Assembly (NCBI GenBank): GCA_019359035.1
Contig: JAHHIC010000046.1
Location: 62,001 to 126,000, forward strand
DNA length: 64,000 nt
Source: Scytonematopsis contorta HA4267-MV1
Lineage (GTDB): Bacteria; Cyanobacteriota; Cyanobacteriia; Cyanobacteriales; Nostocaceae
Reading direction: 5' to 3'
The notes below the pieces were generated by a model. It was not told the DNA's origin and did no database searches. It saw only the letters and a list, made by a program, of their open reading frames with translations. Made by a program: the position numbers and the translations under genes. Below are positions 28,003 through 37,235 of the stretch, piece after piece. How positions within the stretch are numbered: the stretch's first letter is position 1; each line of letters begins with the position of its first letter.

Positions 28003-28800
28003 TCATTTAAAAATCTTTTCCAAATTGTCTACCTCGTCTTGTACTTTATTTGCGAGTCTACTATATTCATTAGAAGACGAAGCTTTATCCATATCAATAA
28101 TGAGCTTATCGAATTTATCTGCTTGACTTGCTCCAGCATTTGCTAATATCGATGGTCTAACTTTGCTCCAAGTAAGACTTATATTAGCTGCCGTTTTATG
28201 TAACCAAACTATATTTCCTGTTGGAGACCAAATTTCTAGTTCGCGTCCATAGTAATCAAGCAAGGTAATTTCAATTGGCACTTTTAATTGTGAGTGCATT
28301 TCCATTTTAGTTGTAACCAACGTTACTTGATTACAATATCGCATAGCCGATTGTCGATTTTGTTGTTTAATAGCTTTATCTAATTTTGTAATCCGATGAT
28401 TTAATTTATTTAAGAATATATTAGTGTCTTTAAATTTAAAAGCAATAACTTTTGCAGTTTTTTTAAGCTGAGATAAATTAGCTTGTGCTTGTGTCCAATC
28501 TTTTCTTTTCACAGCATCATAGGTATTTTCAGTATATTGATTTATTTGATTTAAAGAATACAAATCAAAACTATCTTTTACTTGAATATTTTTATCTGCC
28601 TCTGAATATGATTTTTTGGCTAACAGATTATTTTTGTCTTTTTGATTATCTTTAGAGACTATTTGAAAATTACTCTCAGGCTGATTCATAATTGCAATCG
28701 GTTCAGCAGAAGAACTTCTATGAGCAACTTTAAGGAGTCCAGCAAAGCCTGAAACTCCAAGTAATGACGCGACTATAAGGATTTTTGTGGATTTTTTCAT
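28003..28800 (-). CDS. Membrane-anchored or secreted hypothetical protein
   Basis: A 265-residue protein with an N-terminal hydrophobic segment (8-22), then a Lys/Asn/Ser-rich linker to about 75 and a helical domain to the end. Features such as DAVKRKDWTQAQANLSQLK and a C-terminal DEVDNLEKIFK suggest helical bundles; WSPTGNIVWLHKTAANISL is a beta-like stretch near the middle. I do not recognise the family. It follows the sensor kinase gene by 137 bp on the same strand and could be an output or an extracytoplasmic modulator of that system. This is inferred from position only. Confidence 0.65.
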   Translation of the reverse strand: MKKSTKILIVASLLGVSGFAGLLKVAHRSSSAEPIAIMNQPESNFQIVSKDNQKDKNNLLAKKSYSEADKNIQVKDSFDLYSLNQINQYTENTYDAVKRKDWTQAQANLSQLKKTAKVIAFKFKDTNIFLNKLNHRITKLDKAIKQQNRQSAMRYCNQVTLVTTKMEMHSQLKVPIEITLLDYYGRELEIWSPTGNIVWLHKTAANISLTWSKVRPSILANAGASQADKFDKLIIDMDKASSSNEYSRLANKVQDEVDNLEKIFK

Positions 28801-28913
28801 GTCGCATTGAGAGTAAACCTAAGGTGATAACCTAATTTAACCTTAGATTTAATTTGTCAAGAACTTGGAAAGATTTGTGGCAATACAGCATATATTTTAA
28901 TAATTGCCAAAAT

Positions 28914-28941
28914 GTAAAGACCGAATTAATTCGGTCTCTAC
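28914..28941. repeat. GTAGAGAC-type palindrome overlapping the kinase stop
   Basis: GTAAAGACCGAA-TTAA-TTCGGTCTCTAC is a near-perfect hairpin. The TAG stop of the sensor kinase (28938-28940, minus strand) lies inside its arm. It may also end transcription. Related copies are at 11881, 54821 and 59861. Confidence 0.8.
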
Positions 28942-30179
28942 GTCACAACCTTAGCTAACAAACTTACGCCAAAACAGCTACCAACTCCTAACTGACTAGA
29001 GACAGTAATTAATCCTCCATGACTTTGGGCTATAGCAGAAGCGATAGACAAACCTAAACCAGAACTACCAGAATGATAAGAACGGGAATTATCCCCACGC
29101 CAAAATCTTTCAAACACTTTATTTAAATTCTCTGGTGCAATTCCTACGCCCGTATCTTGTATTTCTACAAGTATATATGAATTAACGTGACTAGTTTTGA
29201 TTTTAATCTCACCAGAACTGAGGGTATAATGAAGTGCATTTTCAATTAAATTTGTAAAAAGCCGTTTTAGTTCTCCGGAATCACCTAGTAATTCAATATT
29301 CTCACTTAACTCACAGATTAATTTAATTTCTTTTGCTTCTGCTTGAGGTTTGTATAATTGGACTAAATTCTCTAAAATTTTTGTTAAATTAACAGACTCT
29401 TTCTTGTGATGAGGATTTTTATCGTTACGAGCTAAAAATAGTAAATCTTCAGTCAAACAAGTCATTTGGTTTGTTGCACTAATAATGTCTTGAAACTTTT
29501 CTGTATCACCTTCTCGCATTCCGTCTGGATATTTAAGTGCTACTCTTGCATTACTCTTAATAGCCATCAAAGGACTACGTAATTCATGAGAAGCATCAGC
29601 AGTAAATTGTTTTAGACGTTGAAAACTTTCTTCAATCGGTTGCATAGCTTGAGCAGTAAGATAAACTCCCCCAAGACTACTCAAAAGCAAAGATAAAATA
29701 ATTCCACCACCTAAACCTAAATCTAATATACTTAACAGTTCATTAATTTCTTTTAGAGATTTACTTACTCGTACATACCCAATTAACTTGCCGTCTTCAT
29801 TTCCAAGTATCGGCAAAGTGACCGACTGTACAGGATTTTTACCTGCCTGAATTTGTTCTTTATCCGTAAAAGAAACCCGTAAATTTATAGTGTCTATTCC
29901 TTGTTGATAAATTAAATTACCTTGAGTGTCAAACCACTGTAGCGCTCGGTGGTTAGCAGTAATCTCTTTTATGGGAAATTCATTCTCAAATAGCACCTGA
30001 TTGTTTTCAAATTTAGCACTAGCAGCAGCACCTTCCCCTAGAGCAATTAGTTCTTCGCGTGTCGCTCTAGCAAGACTACTTTGAAAGTAAATTCTTACTG
30101 CAATAGCAAAAATTACCAATATCGATGCTAAAACTACTATATAGGAAAATAGCAGTCGATATCTGATTTTCTTAAACAT
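28938..30179 (-). CDS. Membrane sensor histidine kinase
   Basis: Two transmembrane helices (about 10-30 and 152-175) frame a ~120-residue extracytoplasmic sensor region. The cytoplasmic kinase core has the H box with His198 in DASHELRSPL, an N box (RLFTNLIENALHYT), G1 (QDTGVGI), an F box (VFERFWRGD) and G2 (GSSGLGLSIASAIA). It should phosphorylate the OmpR-type regulator encoded 27 bp upstream. The stimulus is unknown. The stop codon lies in a dispersed palindrome, so the last residues may be recent. The envelope genes downstream are candidate targets, by position only. Confidence 0.93.
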   Translation of the reverse strand: MFKKIRYRLLFSYIVVLASILVIFAIAVRIYFQSSLARATREELIALGEGAAASAKFENNQVLFENEFPIKEITANHRALQWFDTQGNLIYQQGIDTINLRVSFTDKEQIQAGKNPVQSVTLPILGNEDGKLIGYVRVSKSLKEINELLSILDLGLGGGIILSLLLSSLGGVYLTAQAMQPIEESFQRLKQFTADASHELRSPLMAIKSNARVALKYPDGMREGDTEKFQDIISATNQMTCLTEDLLFLARNDKNPHHKKESVNLTKILENLVQLYKPQAEAKEIKLICELSENIELLGDSGELKRLFTNLIENALHYTLSSGEIKIKTSHVNSYILVEIQDTGVGIAPENLNKVFERFWRGDNSRSYHSGSSGLGLSIASAIAQSHGGLITVSSQLGVGSCFGVSLLAKVVT

Positions 30180-30206
30180 AACAAAACTTATAAAAAGTAC
30201 TTATAG

Positions 30207-30881
30207 TTACTGATTGTTTAAACGATAACCAACACCATAAACAGTTTCAATCAGGTTTTCTGGACTACCAGCGTTTTTTAACTTCTTCCGTAAATTAGTA
30301 ATATGAGTTTTAATAGTTTCTTCTCCAGATAATTTATCAAAATCCCATAATTTACTTAAAAGTATCGCACGAGTCAAGACCTGATTAGGATTCCTGACAA
30401 AACATTCTAATATCATGTATTCTTTTGGTGTTAATGCTAATATTTTATCTGCATAAGTAACATTACAACTACTTGGGTCAATTTGTAAATTTCCGTAGAC
30501 TAATAATGGTTGTTGAGTAGCAGGGTTCCTACGTGATAAAGCTCTAATTCTTGCAGCTAATTCTTCTAATTCAAATGGCTTGATTAAATAATCATCTGCT
30601 CCTGCATCTAAGCCAATAACTTTATCAGCTAAAGTATCTTTTGCTGTGAGCATTAAAATAAGCGCATTATACTTCGCTGCTCGTAGACGCTTACATAAAC
30701 TAATACCATCTAATTTAGGTAGCATCAAATCTAACAAAATTAGGTCATATTGAGTACACTGGCTATATTCCCAACCTTCAATACCATCACGAGCAATATC
30801 AACAGCATAATACTGATGCTTTAAATCTTCCGCTAAGGGTTTCGCAATGCGCTCGTCATCTTCCACTATTAGTATTTTCAT
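30207..30881 (-). CDS. OmpR/PhoB-family response regulator
   Basis: A 224-residue regulator. The receiver domain has DD at 8-9, phospho-acceptor Asp51 in LLDLMLP, Thr in MLTAKD and Lys in IKPFE. The winged-helix DNA-binding domain (about 128-222) contains LTPKEYMILECFVRNPNQVLTR-type helices and the end motif ETVYGVGYRL. It lies directly before its kinase gene and is presumably co-transcribed. The 157 bp upstream should hold its promoter; no binding repeats stand out. Confidence 0.94.
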   Translation of the reverse strand: MKILIVEDDERIAKPLAEDLKHQYYAVDIARDGIEGWEYSQCTQYDLILLDLMLPKLDGISLCKRLRAAKYNALILMLTAKDTLADKVIGLDAGADDYLIKPFELEELAARIRALSRRNPATQQPLLVYGNLQIDPSSCNVTYADKILALTPKEYMILECFVRNPNQVLTRAILLSKLWDFDKLSGEETIKTHITNLRKKLKNAGSPENLIETVYGVGYRLNNQ

Positions 30882-31038
30882 ACTACTTTAGTTGTGAGTA
30901 ACTATACTGCAAAAATTATCACTCACAAAAGTGGGAAATATGGACACTTTACCAAAACACTACATAACAATCCTAAATAATATCAACAAGAAATTATATT
31001 ATTAGCTAATTAGTAGCTAATAATACAAAAAAGTATAA

Positions 31039-31986
31039 TTAAATATTAAATTTAGTCCCATTATCCAAAAATGCAATTTCTATGGACGATATTATCTGCT
31101 GCTGTAAAGACTTTAATAAATTCAAGGTATATTGATAAGCAGGTTTTTGTCCTGAATTTGCAAAGTAATCAGCGGCTTTATGCAAGTCATTTATAGCTGC
31201 AGGTTGATAGCCAAGTTGATGATAAGCAATACCTCTATTAATATAAGCTTGACCATTACTAGGATTCAGCCTAATCACCTGACTAAAATCATTGATTGCA
31301 CTAAAAGTATCACCCTTTTTAGCACAGGTACAACCTCTATTAAAGTAAGCCCTATCATCCTTATCATTAAGACGAACAGCTCTGGTAAAGTCACTCATCG
31401 CTGCATCCAGGTCAGCAACTTTAAAATAAGCCAATCCCCTGTCATTATAAACATCTGCTGCCAACAGAGTAGATGTGTGAGGAATTAAAGTTAATGCCTG
31501 ATTGTAATCTAATATAGCTCTGGGATAGCTTCCACTCGCAGCAGTTGCCATCCCACGATTATAGTAAGCACGAAAGTCATTTTTATTAAGGGCTAAAACT
31601 TTATTATTATCTACTATCGCAGCAGCATAATTTTTAAGTCTATATTGTGCTAATCCCCTATTGAGATAGGCTTCAGCATTGCTAGGATAAAAATTTATCG
31701 CTTTTGTACAATCTGCAACAGCATCGCGATATTGATTTATTTGCAGAAAAGCGAGACACCGATTACTATAAGCAGCATCTGGATTAATATCATTTTCTAT
31801 TGCTTCGGTGAATTCCTTGATTGCTTCCGTAAATTTATTACTTTGCATTTTTTCCACACCCAATCGAAAGCTATTATTATTGCTTTCCTGTGCAATGGGT
31901 AAAGCTAGCGAATGCGAAGTAAAAATTGTAAAATTAACTACAAAAAGAAAAAACAGGTATAGAATGAATCGGTAATTGCGATTCAT
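31039..31986 (-). CDS. Secreted TPR-repeat protein
   Basis: After a signal peptide (hydrophobic residues to about 25, cleavage near SLA or LALP) it holds about seven tetratricopeptide repeats with the usual pattern of A-x-x-N-R-G and Y-x-x-A-I-x-D-x-x-x-A-I. It likely acts as a periplasmic or surface scaffold for protein complexes; partners are unknown. ATG 31986 (MNRNYRF) is preferred because a basic start before the hydrophobic core fits a signal peptide; ATG 31998 would add MDIS. Confidence 0.85.
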   Translation of the reverse strand: MNRNYRFILYLFFLFVVNFTIFTSHSLALPIAQESNNNSFRLGVEKMQSNKFTEAIKEFTEAIENDINPDAAYSNRCLAFLQINQYRDAVADCTKAINFYPSNAEAYLNRGLAQYRLKNYAAAIVDNNKVLALNKNDFRAYYNRGMATAASGSYPRAILDYNQALTLIPHTSTLLAADVYNDRGLAYFKVADLDAAMSDFTRAVRLNDKDDRAYFNRGCTCAKKGDTFSAINDFSQVIRLNPSNGQAYINRGIAYHQLGYQPAAINDLHKAADYFANSGQKPAYQYTLNLLKSLQQQIISSIEIAFLDNGTKFNI

Positions 31987-32078
31987 AGAAATATCCAATA
32001 AAGTTCAGTTTACTAAAGACTTAGTACATTACTAATTATAGAGAAGCAACTATAAAAATGGGATTAAGAATTGCCATT

Positions 32079-32153
32079 TCCCCACTCCCCACTCCCCAAT
32101 CCCTATTTTACAAATAACAAAAATAACAATAGGGTGAGCATTGCCCACCCTAC
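32079..32153. repeat. CCCCACT heptamers and a small inverted repeat
   Basis: TTTCCCCACTCCCCACTCCC (32079-32098) is an STRR fragment. AGGGTGAGCATTGCCCACCCT (32132-32152, given as AGGGTGAGCATT plus GCCCACCCT) forms a stem about 40 bp after the petJ stop and could serve as its terminator. Confidence 0.65.
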
Positions 32154-32191
32154 AGCTTAAACAGGGACAAAATTATACTTATACAAAAAGT

Positions 32192-32530
32192 TTACTTCGC
32201 CCAATCTTTATCTGCTTGAGCCAAAACATAAGCAGCTACATCTTCGATTTGGGCAGCGCTTAAACGCTTACCAAAAGCTGGCATTGCATTTTTACCTTTT
32301 GTCACTTGAGTAATAATTGCGTCTGCAGAATACATGCCATATTTCTCCAGGGCATCCTTCTTCAGAGTTTTGTTCGCTTGCACCAAGTTCTTACCACCTG
32401 CATGGCACGAAACGCAGTTAGCTGAAAAAACTTTGGAACCGCTTGCAGCATCTCCTGCCAAAGCGGGACTACTGAAGGCAAATGTAAAGATTGCTATGCC
32501 TAACAGCAATACGGAAAAAATTCTCTTCAT
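32192..32530 (-). CDS. petJ: Cytochrome c6 precursor
   Basis: It is a soluble lumenal electron carrier from cytochrome b6f to photosystem I (or to terminal oxidase), an alternative to plastocyanin. A signal peptide ends at ALA (residue 25), leaving an 87-residue mature protein, the usual size. The haem site is CVSCH (Cys39, Cys42, His43) and the axial Met is Met83 in NAMPAFG. The conserved C-terminal [12 protein letters not shown]...W helix is present. Expression of petJ is often copper-controlled, but I cannot identify a regulator site in the upstream 312 bp. Confidence 0.96.
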   Translation of the reverse strand: MKRIFSVLLLGIAIFTFAFSSPALAGDAASGSKVFSANCVSCHAGGKNLVQANKTLKKDALEKYGMYSADAIITQVTKGKNAMPAFGKRLSAAQIEDVAAYVLAQADKDWAK

Positions 32531-32842
32531 TTAGTGTTTCCTCTGTAACAAAGGCGTGTTCGGTAGGATATCCTTAATAATTCTCATGAATGCTGGTTTC
32601 GGCGTCAATAGACAGGCTGTCATACTTCGGGTTTTTATCTCTTCAAACGCCTGTGATATATAGCTTTGGAAAATATTAAATATAACTTATTACTTGACAA
32701 TCCAGCCGTTCAAAAATAAATTAAACTTTTGTAAAAAGATATTAATAAGTGTAAGGAATTACATAATAGTTAATGTATTTTTGCTATTAGCTAATCCGAA
32801 TTGCGTTCGCGCAGCGTGCCGCTTCGGCTTATTGCGAATTGC
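32531..32842. other. petJ upstream region, 312 bp
   Basis: Non-coding. It should contain the petJ promoter on the minus strand, although no clear element is visible. At about 32798-32842 lies one copy of the 38-bp GCGTTCGCG..GTGCCGC..TCGGCTTATTGCGAATT repeat that is found three times in tandem at 63881. Confidence 0.6.
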
Positions 32843-33331
32843 TTAACTCCCCATCTTCAGCAAAGCTTCCCCTGTGACGCGACAAATACGCCATTCGTCT
32901 AAAATTGAAGCACCCATACGCCGATAAAATGCTTGTGCTGGTTCATTCCAGTCTAATACTGACCACTCTAAACGTCCGCAATTTCTGGAAACTGCGATTT
33001 GGGCAACTTTTGTTAAAATTGCAGTCCCGATACCATATCGTCGGTACTCTGGCAACACGAAGATATCTTCTAAGTAAATTCCTGGCTTGGTAAGGAAGGT
33101 AGAGTAGTTATAAAAAAATAAAGCAAAACCTACGCCTTTTCCCTCGTATTCTGCAACGAGAGCCTCTATATATTTTGGAGTCCCGAATAAATGTTCTTTT
33201 AAGGCTAAAGCATCACCAGTAACCATGTGAGATAATTTCTCGTACTCTGCTAAACCTTTTATTAGGTCAAATAATACGGGACAATCAGCAGGTTCGGCGA
33301 AACGCACAATCAACTCTTTAGTCATATGCAT
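32843..33331 (-). CDS. GNAT acetyltransferase, diamine/spermidine-type
   Basis: A compact 162-residue single GNAT domain. RFAEPADCPVLFDLIKGLAEYE is the start typical of SSAT-like enzymes. GIYLEDIFVLPEYRRYGIG contains the strand and acetyl-CoA loop (Q/R-x-x-G-x-G/A as YRRYGIG), and WNEPAQAFYRRMGA is the closing motif with the likely catalytic Tyr. Family members acetylate polyamines or small amines; the exact substrate is not provable. A start at the second Met (33325) is equally possible. Confidence 0.82.
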   Translation of the reverse strand: MHMTKELIVRFAEPADCPVLFDLIKGLAEYEKLSHMVTGDALALKEHLFGTPKYIEALVAEYEGKGVGFALFFYNYSTFLTKPGIYLEDIFVLPEYRRYGIGTAILTKVAQIAVSRNCGRLEWSVLDWNEPAQAFYRRMGASILDEWRICRVTGEALLKMGS

Positions 33332-33762
33332 GGGTTATTGGTCGTTGGTCACTTGTCATTAGTCTCTTTTATTTCCCCCTTCCCTTATCGGTCTGTGGGG
33401 GGTAGGGGGGTTAGGTTCGTGTGTGGGGAGTTTTCCAATTTGGTCAATGTCTCACACACCGTATATCCACTTAAGCATCTAATGCTATCAAATAGTTAGA
33501 ACTTATTAATCAGTAGAAATGCTATTGTAATTATAGCACACACAAAATAACATTGGTATTGGTTTTTGCTGAGTTTATATATTTATATAAGTTATTTATT
33601 GTGCATTTACAAAGTTATTAATTTATCCTTCGATTATGTAGGATAAATACTGTCGCAGCCAATTAATTATTTTATTTACTAAAGTAAAGACTGAAATAAA
33701 TTGATTAAAGCTTTTAGAGTTGAATATCAGCAATTATTATTATTACTAATATTAAATTATTT
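33332..33762. other. Divergent intergenic region, 431 bp
   Basis: Carries a degenerate copy of the G/C palindromic element (about 33372-33417; the G-rich arm GGGGGGTAGGGGGGTTAGG is intact, the other is decayed). The rest is very AT-rich and must hold the promoter of the glycan cluster that starts at 33763. No RNA gene seen. Confidence 0.55.
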
Positions 33763-34953
33763 ATGAATGAACAAAGTACGGAGAGAAAATTAAAAATATC
33801 AATAATTGCCCCCGATTTATCAGGTGGTGGGGGTACTAGAGCTTATTTGCTCAGTCAAGTAATTAGAAAATTAAACTATGACGTTAAAGTTTTCGGTTTT
33901 TTGTTCAAAGAACATCTTTATCCTGTTCCTCCATCTGACCTTACTGTTTGCTCAGTTCCCGGTTATGACTACCCAAAATTATTTACCTCAGCTAAACAAT
34001 TGATTGACCAAATAGATGGAGATATTTTGTATGCAGTCAAACCAAGAGCAACAAGTTTTGGTGTAGGTTTATTGAAAAAAATCAGTTCCCAGCGTCCTTT
34101 AATTTTAGATATGGATGATTGGGAATTAAGTTGGCACGGAGGGGATGAATGTCAATATCGTCCTACATTAAAACAATTTGCTAGAGATTTATTAAAGACC
34201 AAAGGTGCTTTAAGAAATCCAGACCACCCCCAATATTTAAAATGGGCAGAAAAACTCGTATCTAAAGCTGATGCTGTGACAGTAGATACAAAGTTTCTCC
34301 AAAATCGCTTTGGAGGAACTTATTTACCCAATGGTAAGGATACTGCGTTATTTGACCCAGAGCGTTTTGACCCGGAAGCGAGTAGAGTTGTTCATGGTCT
34401 TTCTGAGTATAAAATATTAATGTTTCCAGGAACCGCAAGACCGCACAAAGGTCTGGAAGATGTTTTGAAAGCACTAGATTTTCTAAATCAACCGGATTTG
34501 AGGTTAGTTATAGTTGGAGGAAGAGATATTGGTGATGGCTACATTGAACATCTACTCGAAAATTGGGGACGTTGGATAATTAGACTACCGCAATTTCCTA
34601 TAGAAAAAATGCCAGAAATCGTCTCTGCTGCACACTTAGTAGTTGTTCCCCAACAAGATGTATCTACCGCAAAAGCTCAGTTTCCTATTAAATTAACTGA
34701 TGCAATGGCAATGGCAAAACCTATTTTATCAACCACCGTTGGGGATATTCCAGAAATATTAAAAGGTGTGGGTTATCTGAGCAAACCCAATTCTCCGGAA
34801 GCTATGGCTGAGAAAATTAAATATATATTCCAAAATTTAGAGGAAGCAAACGAATTAGGAAAAATGGCCAGAGTAAGATGCATTCAACATTATAGTACTG
34901 ACGCAATGGCTACAACTTTATCTCAACTTATTTCTGGTTTGTCAAAAAACTAA
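33763..34953 (+). CDS. Glycosyltransferase family 4
   Basis: A 396-residue GT-B enzyme. The N-terminal domain starts KISIIAPDLSGGGGTRAYLL, the Gly-rich loop of GT4. The C-terminal domain carries MFPGTARPHKGLEDVLKAL and the donor-site segment with DVSTAKAQFPIKLTDAMAMA, corresponding to the E-x7-E region. It should transfer a sugar from a nucleotide donor to a growing glycan. It is the first gene of the plus-strand cluster and ends 7 bp before the ABC exporter gene, so the two are surely co-transcribed. Confidence 0.87.
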   Translation: MNEQSTERKLKISIIAPDLSGGGGTRAYLLSQVIRKLNYDVKVFGFLFKEHLYPVPPSDLTVCSVPGYDYPKLFTSAKQLIDQIDGDILYAVKPRATSFGVGLLKKISSQRPLILDMDDWELSWHGGDECQYRPTLKQFARDLLKTKGALRNPDHPQYLKWAEKLVSKADAVTVDTKFLQNRFGGTYLPNGKDTALFDPERFDPEASRVVHGLSEYKILMFPGTARPHKGLEDVLKALDFLNQPDLRLVIVGGRDIGDGYIEHLLENWGRWIIRLPQFPIEKMPEIVSAAHLVVVPQQDVSTAKAQFPIKLTDAMAMAKPILSTTVGDIPEILKGVGYLSKPNSPEAMAEKIKYIFQNLEEANELGKMARVRCIQHYSTDAMATTLSQLISGLSKN

Positions 34954-34960
34954 TATTTAT

Positions 34961-37204
34961 ATGTCTACAAGTAAACTAATTTTTCGATTTGCAAAACCTT
35001 ATCCCGGATTAATAGCTTTAACAGTTATTTTAGGATTTTCAGGCGCATTATTTAATGGTATTGGTACGGCATTAATTGTACCAGTTATTTTAAGAATTGT
35101 TGGACAAGATACCGATTTAAGTAGTGGTCCACCAATTTTAAGAGGGATTATGAAACCCTTTGACTCATTGCCAGAAGATTACCGTATGGCAGTGATGGCT
35201 GGGGCAATTATATTAACAATTGCATTAAAAAATGCCGCAAGTTACGCGAATACTTTAACATCCAGTACTTTAAGCCGCACTCTAACAGCATTTATGCGAG
35301 AAAAAGGCATTAATTTGTTACTGGATGTTGACATAGATTATTATACCAAGATGAAAATTGGTGATTTAACCAATCGTCTTGGGGGAGAAGTTGCTCGTGC
35401 TGCGAATGCTATCGGTACTACTGTTAAGTTACTAAGTGTGGGAATTACAACTTTAGTATCGATTGGAATACTCTTGTCAATTTCCTGGCAATTAACACTT
35501 GCATCAACTTTTTTACTTTCTCTGATAAATTTCTTTAATCAGTATGCTATTTCTCATGCCAGAATTTATGGTAAAGCTGTCTCTGATATTTCTAAAGATT
35601 ACTCAATCGCTGTATTAGAAACTCTAAACGGAATTCGTTTAGTTAAGTCTACTGGAAATGAAGAAAAAGAGTATAAAAAAATTGTCAAATTAGTTCAAGA
35701 ACGCGAAAAAGCGGATTTTAAATCTCAAGCGAACTCAGAAGTAATTGCACCTATAAGTGAGGTAATGGGGATTACAGTCTTACTATTGATTGTTTATCTC
35801 AGTCGCACTTTCTTTAAAGACCAAATTTCTTCTATTTCAGAAGTAATATTGATGTATTTGGTTATACTCCTGCGAACATTACCATTAGTTTCTCAGTTAA
35901 ACACTCTTAGAAGTGCTTTCGCTAATAATTCCCCCAGTCTAGATATGGTGGCTGAATTTTTAGAAAGAGGTGATAAGCCGTTCATGGCTTACGGTAACCA
36001 TAAGTGTAATTCGATAGAAAAAGGTATCCATTTTAATAACATTTCTTTCCGTTACCCTGGTAACGAAAAATTAGTACTCAAAGATGTTGATTTATACCTC
36101 CCTAGAGGTACTACTTTAGCCTTAGTTGGTGGTTCTGGTGCTGGTAAATCTACCCTTGCGGATTTATTACCAAGGTTTTACGACCCAATCTCTGGTTCTA
36201 TAACTATTGATGGAATCAATTTACAAGAGTTTGATTTAAAATCTCTTAGGAGAGAAATGGGCGTAGTCAGCCAAGATACATTTCTTTTCAATGACTCCGT
36301 AAAAAATAATATTGCTTATGGAAAACCAGACGCAACCGAGGAGGAAGTTATCATAGCAACCAAGCGAGCAAATGCCTACGAGTTTATTGTCAAATTACCC
36401 CAAGGTTTTGACACAATAATTGGTGACCGTGGTGTTATGTTGTCTGGTGGACAGCGACAGCGTTTAGCTATTGCTCGTGCATTGTTGCAAGACCCAAAAA
36501 TTCTTATCTTAGATGAAGCAACCAGTGCATTAGATACCGTCTCCGAGCGTTTAGTTCAAGAAGCAATCGATGAACTTAGTCGCGAAAGAACAAGTATAGT
36601 GATTGCACACCGTCTTTCTACAGTACAAAAAGCTCATCAAATTGCAGTTTTAGAACAAGGAAGCGTAGTAGAGGTGGGAACTCACGAAGAACTTTTAGAG
36701 AAAGGTGGTTACTACTCCCGTTTATACTCGATGCAATTTACAGACAAAAAAGAAGAGCAAAGTAAATCACCGAGTCAAAGTTTCACTCGTATTTCCCATG
36801 AAATTAGAACGCGCTTAAATTCTATGATTGGTTTTTTGCGCTTACTGTTAGATGATATGGCAGAGAATCCTCAAGAAAAGCAGGAATTAATAGAGCAATC
36901 TTATAAATCAGCTTTTAGAATTCTCAATGCTATTGATATTTTTGATGATGCTGTAAGTTTGCAACAGAAATGGCAACTTCAAGCAGTAGAAGAAAACGGT
37001 AGAGTTGTAACCCAAACTCAATCATTAACTAATATTGTTTACGAATTCAGAACTATTGTTAATTCTGTGTTAAGTTCTCTCCGTTCTTTAGCAGATGACC
37101 TAGTGGAAACACCTCAAGAGCAAAATGAATTAATCACAGAAGTTTATAAATCAGCGATGAATCTTCTTAATTATTTAGAGAAATTTGAGGACAACGTTAC
37201 ATAA
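34961..37204 (+). CDS. MsbA/HepA-type ABC exporter with HisKA-like C-terminal tail
   Basis: Residues 1-320 form a six-helix type IV exporter membrane domain. The nucleotide-binding domain (about 350-592) has Walker A GGSGAGKST (390-398), signature LSGGQ (494-498), Walker B ILILDEATSALD and H-loop His550, all intact. It probably flips a lipid-linked glycan, as HepA/MsbA relatives do. The tail (600-747) is unusual. Residues 608-658 match a cyanobacterial histidine-kinase dimerisation domain with SHEIRTRLNS (His613; the usual Pro is Arg). Residues 690-740 repeat the pattern (YEFRTIVNS...PQEQNELI..VYKSAMNLLNYL), but Tyr694 replaces His. No HATPase domain or receiver follows. The stop codon is clean and the next gene begins 31 bp later. 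Confidence 0.92.
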   Translation: MSTSKLIFRFAKPYPGLIALTVILGFSGALFNGIGTALIVPVILRIVGQDTDLSSGPPILRGIMKPFDSLPEDYRMAVMAGAIILTIALKNAASYANTLTSSTLSRTLTAFMREKGINLLLDVDIDYYTKMKIGDLTNRLGGEVARAANAIGTTVKLLSVGITTLVSIGILLSISWQLTLASTFLLSLINFFNQYAISHARIYGKAVSDISKDYSIAVLETLNGIRLVKSTGNEEKEYKKIVKLVQEREKADFKSQANSEVIAPISEVMGITVLLLIVYLSRTFFKDQISSISEVILMYLVILLRTLPLVSQLNTLRSAFANNSPSLDMVAEFLERGDKPFMAYGNHKCNSIEKGIHFNNISFRYPGNEKLVLKDVDLYLPRGTTLALVGGSGAGKSTLADLLPRFYDPISGSITIDGINLQEFDLKSLRREMGVVSQDTFLFNDSVKNNIAYGKPDATEEEVIIATKRANAYEFIVKLPQGFDTIIGDRGVMLSGGQRQRLAIARALLQDPKILILDEATSALDTVSERLVQEAIDELSRERTSIVIAHRLSTVQKAHQIAVLEQGSVVEVGTHEELLEKGGYYSRLYSMQFTDKKEEQSKSPSQSFTRISHEIRTRLNSMIGFLRLLLDDMAENPQEKQELIEQSYKSAFRILNAIDIFDDAVSLQQKWQLQAVEENGRVVTQTQSLTNIVYEFRTIVNSVLSSLRSLADDLVETPQEQNELITEVYKSAMNLLNYLEKFEDNVT

Positions 37205-37235
37205 CACCCAGTAACCCTAAATAAAGTGGTGCAGC

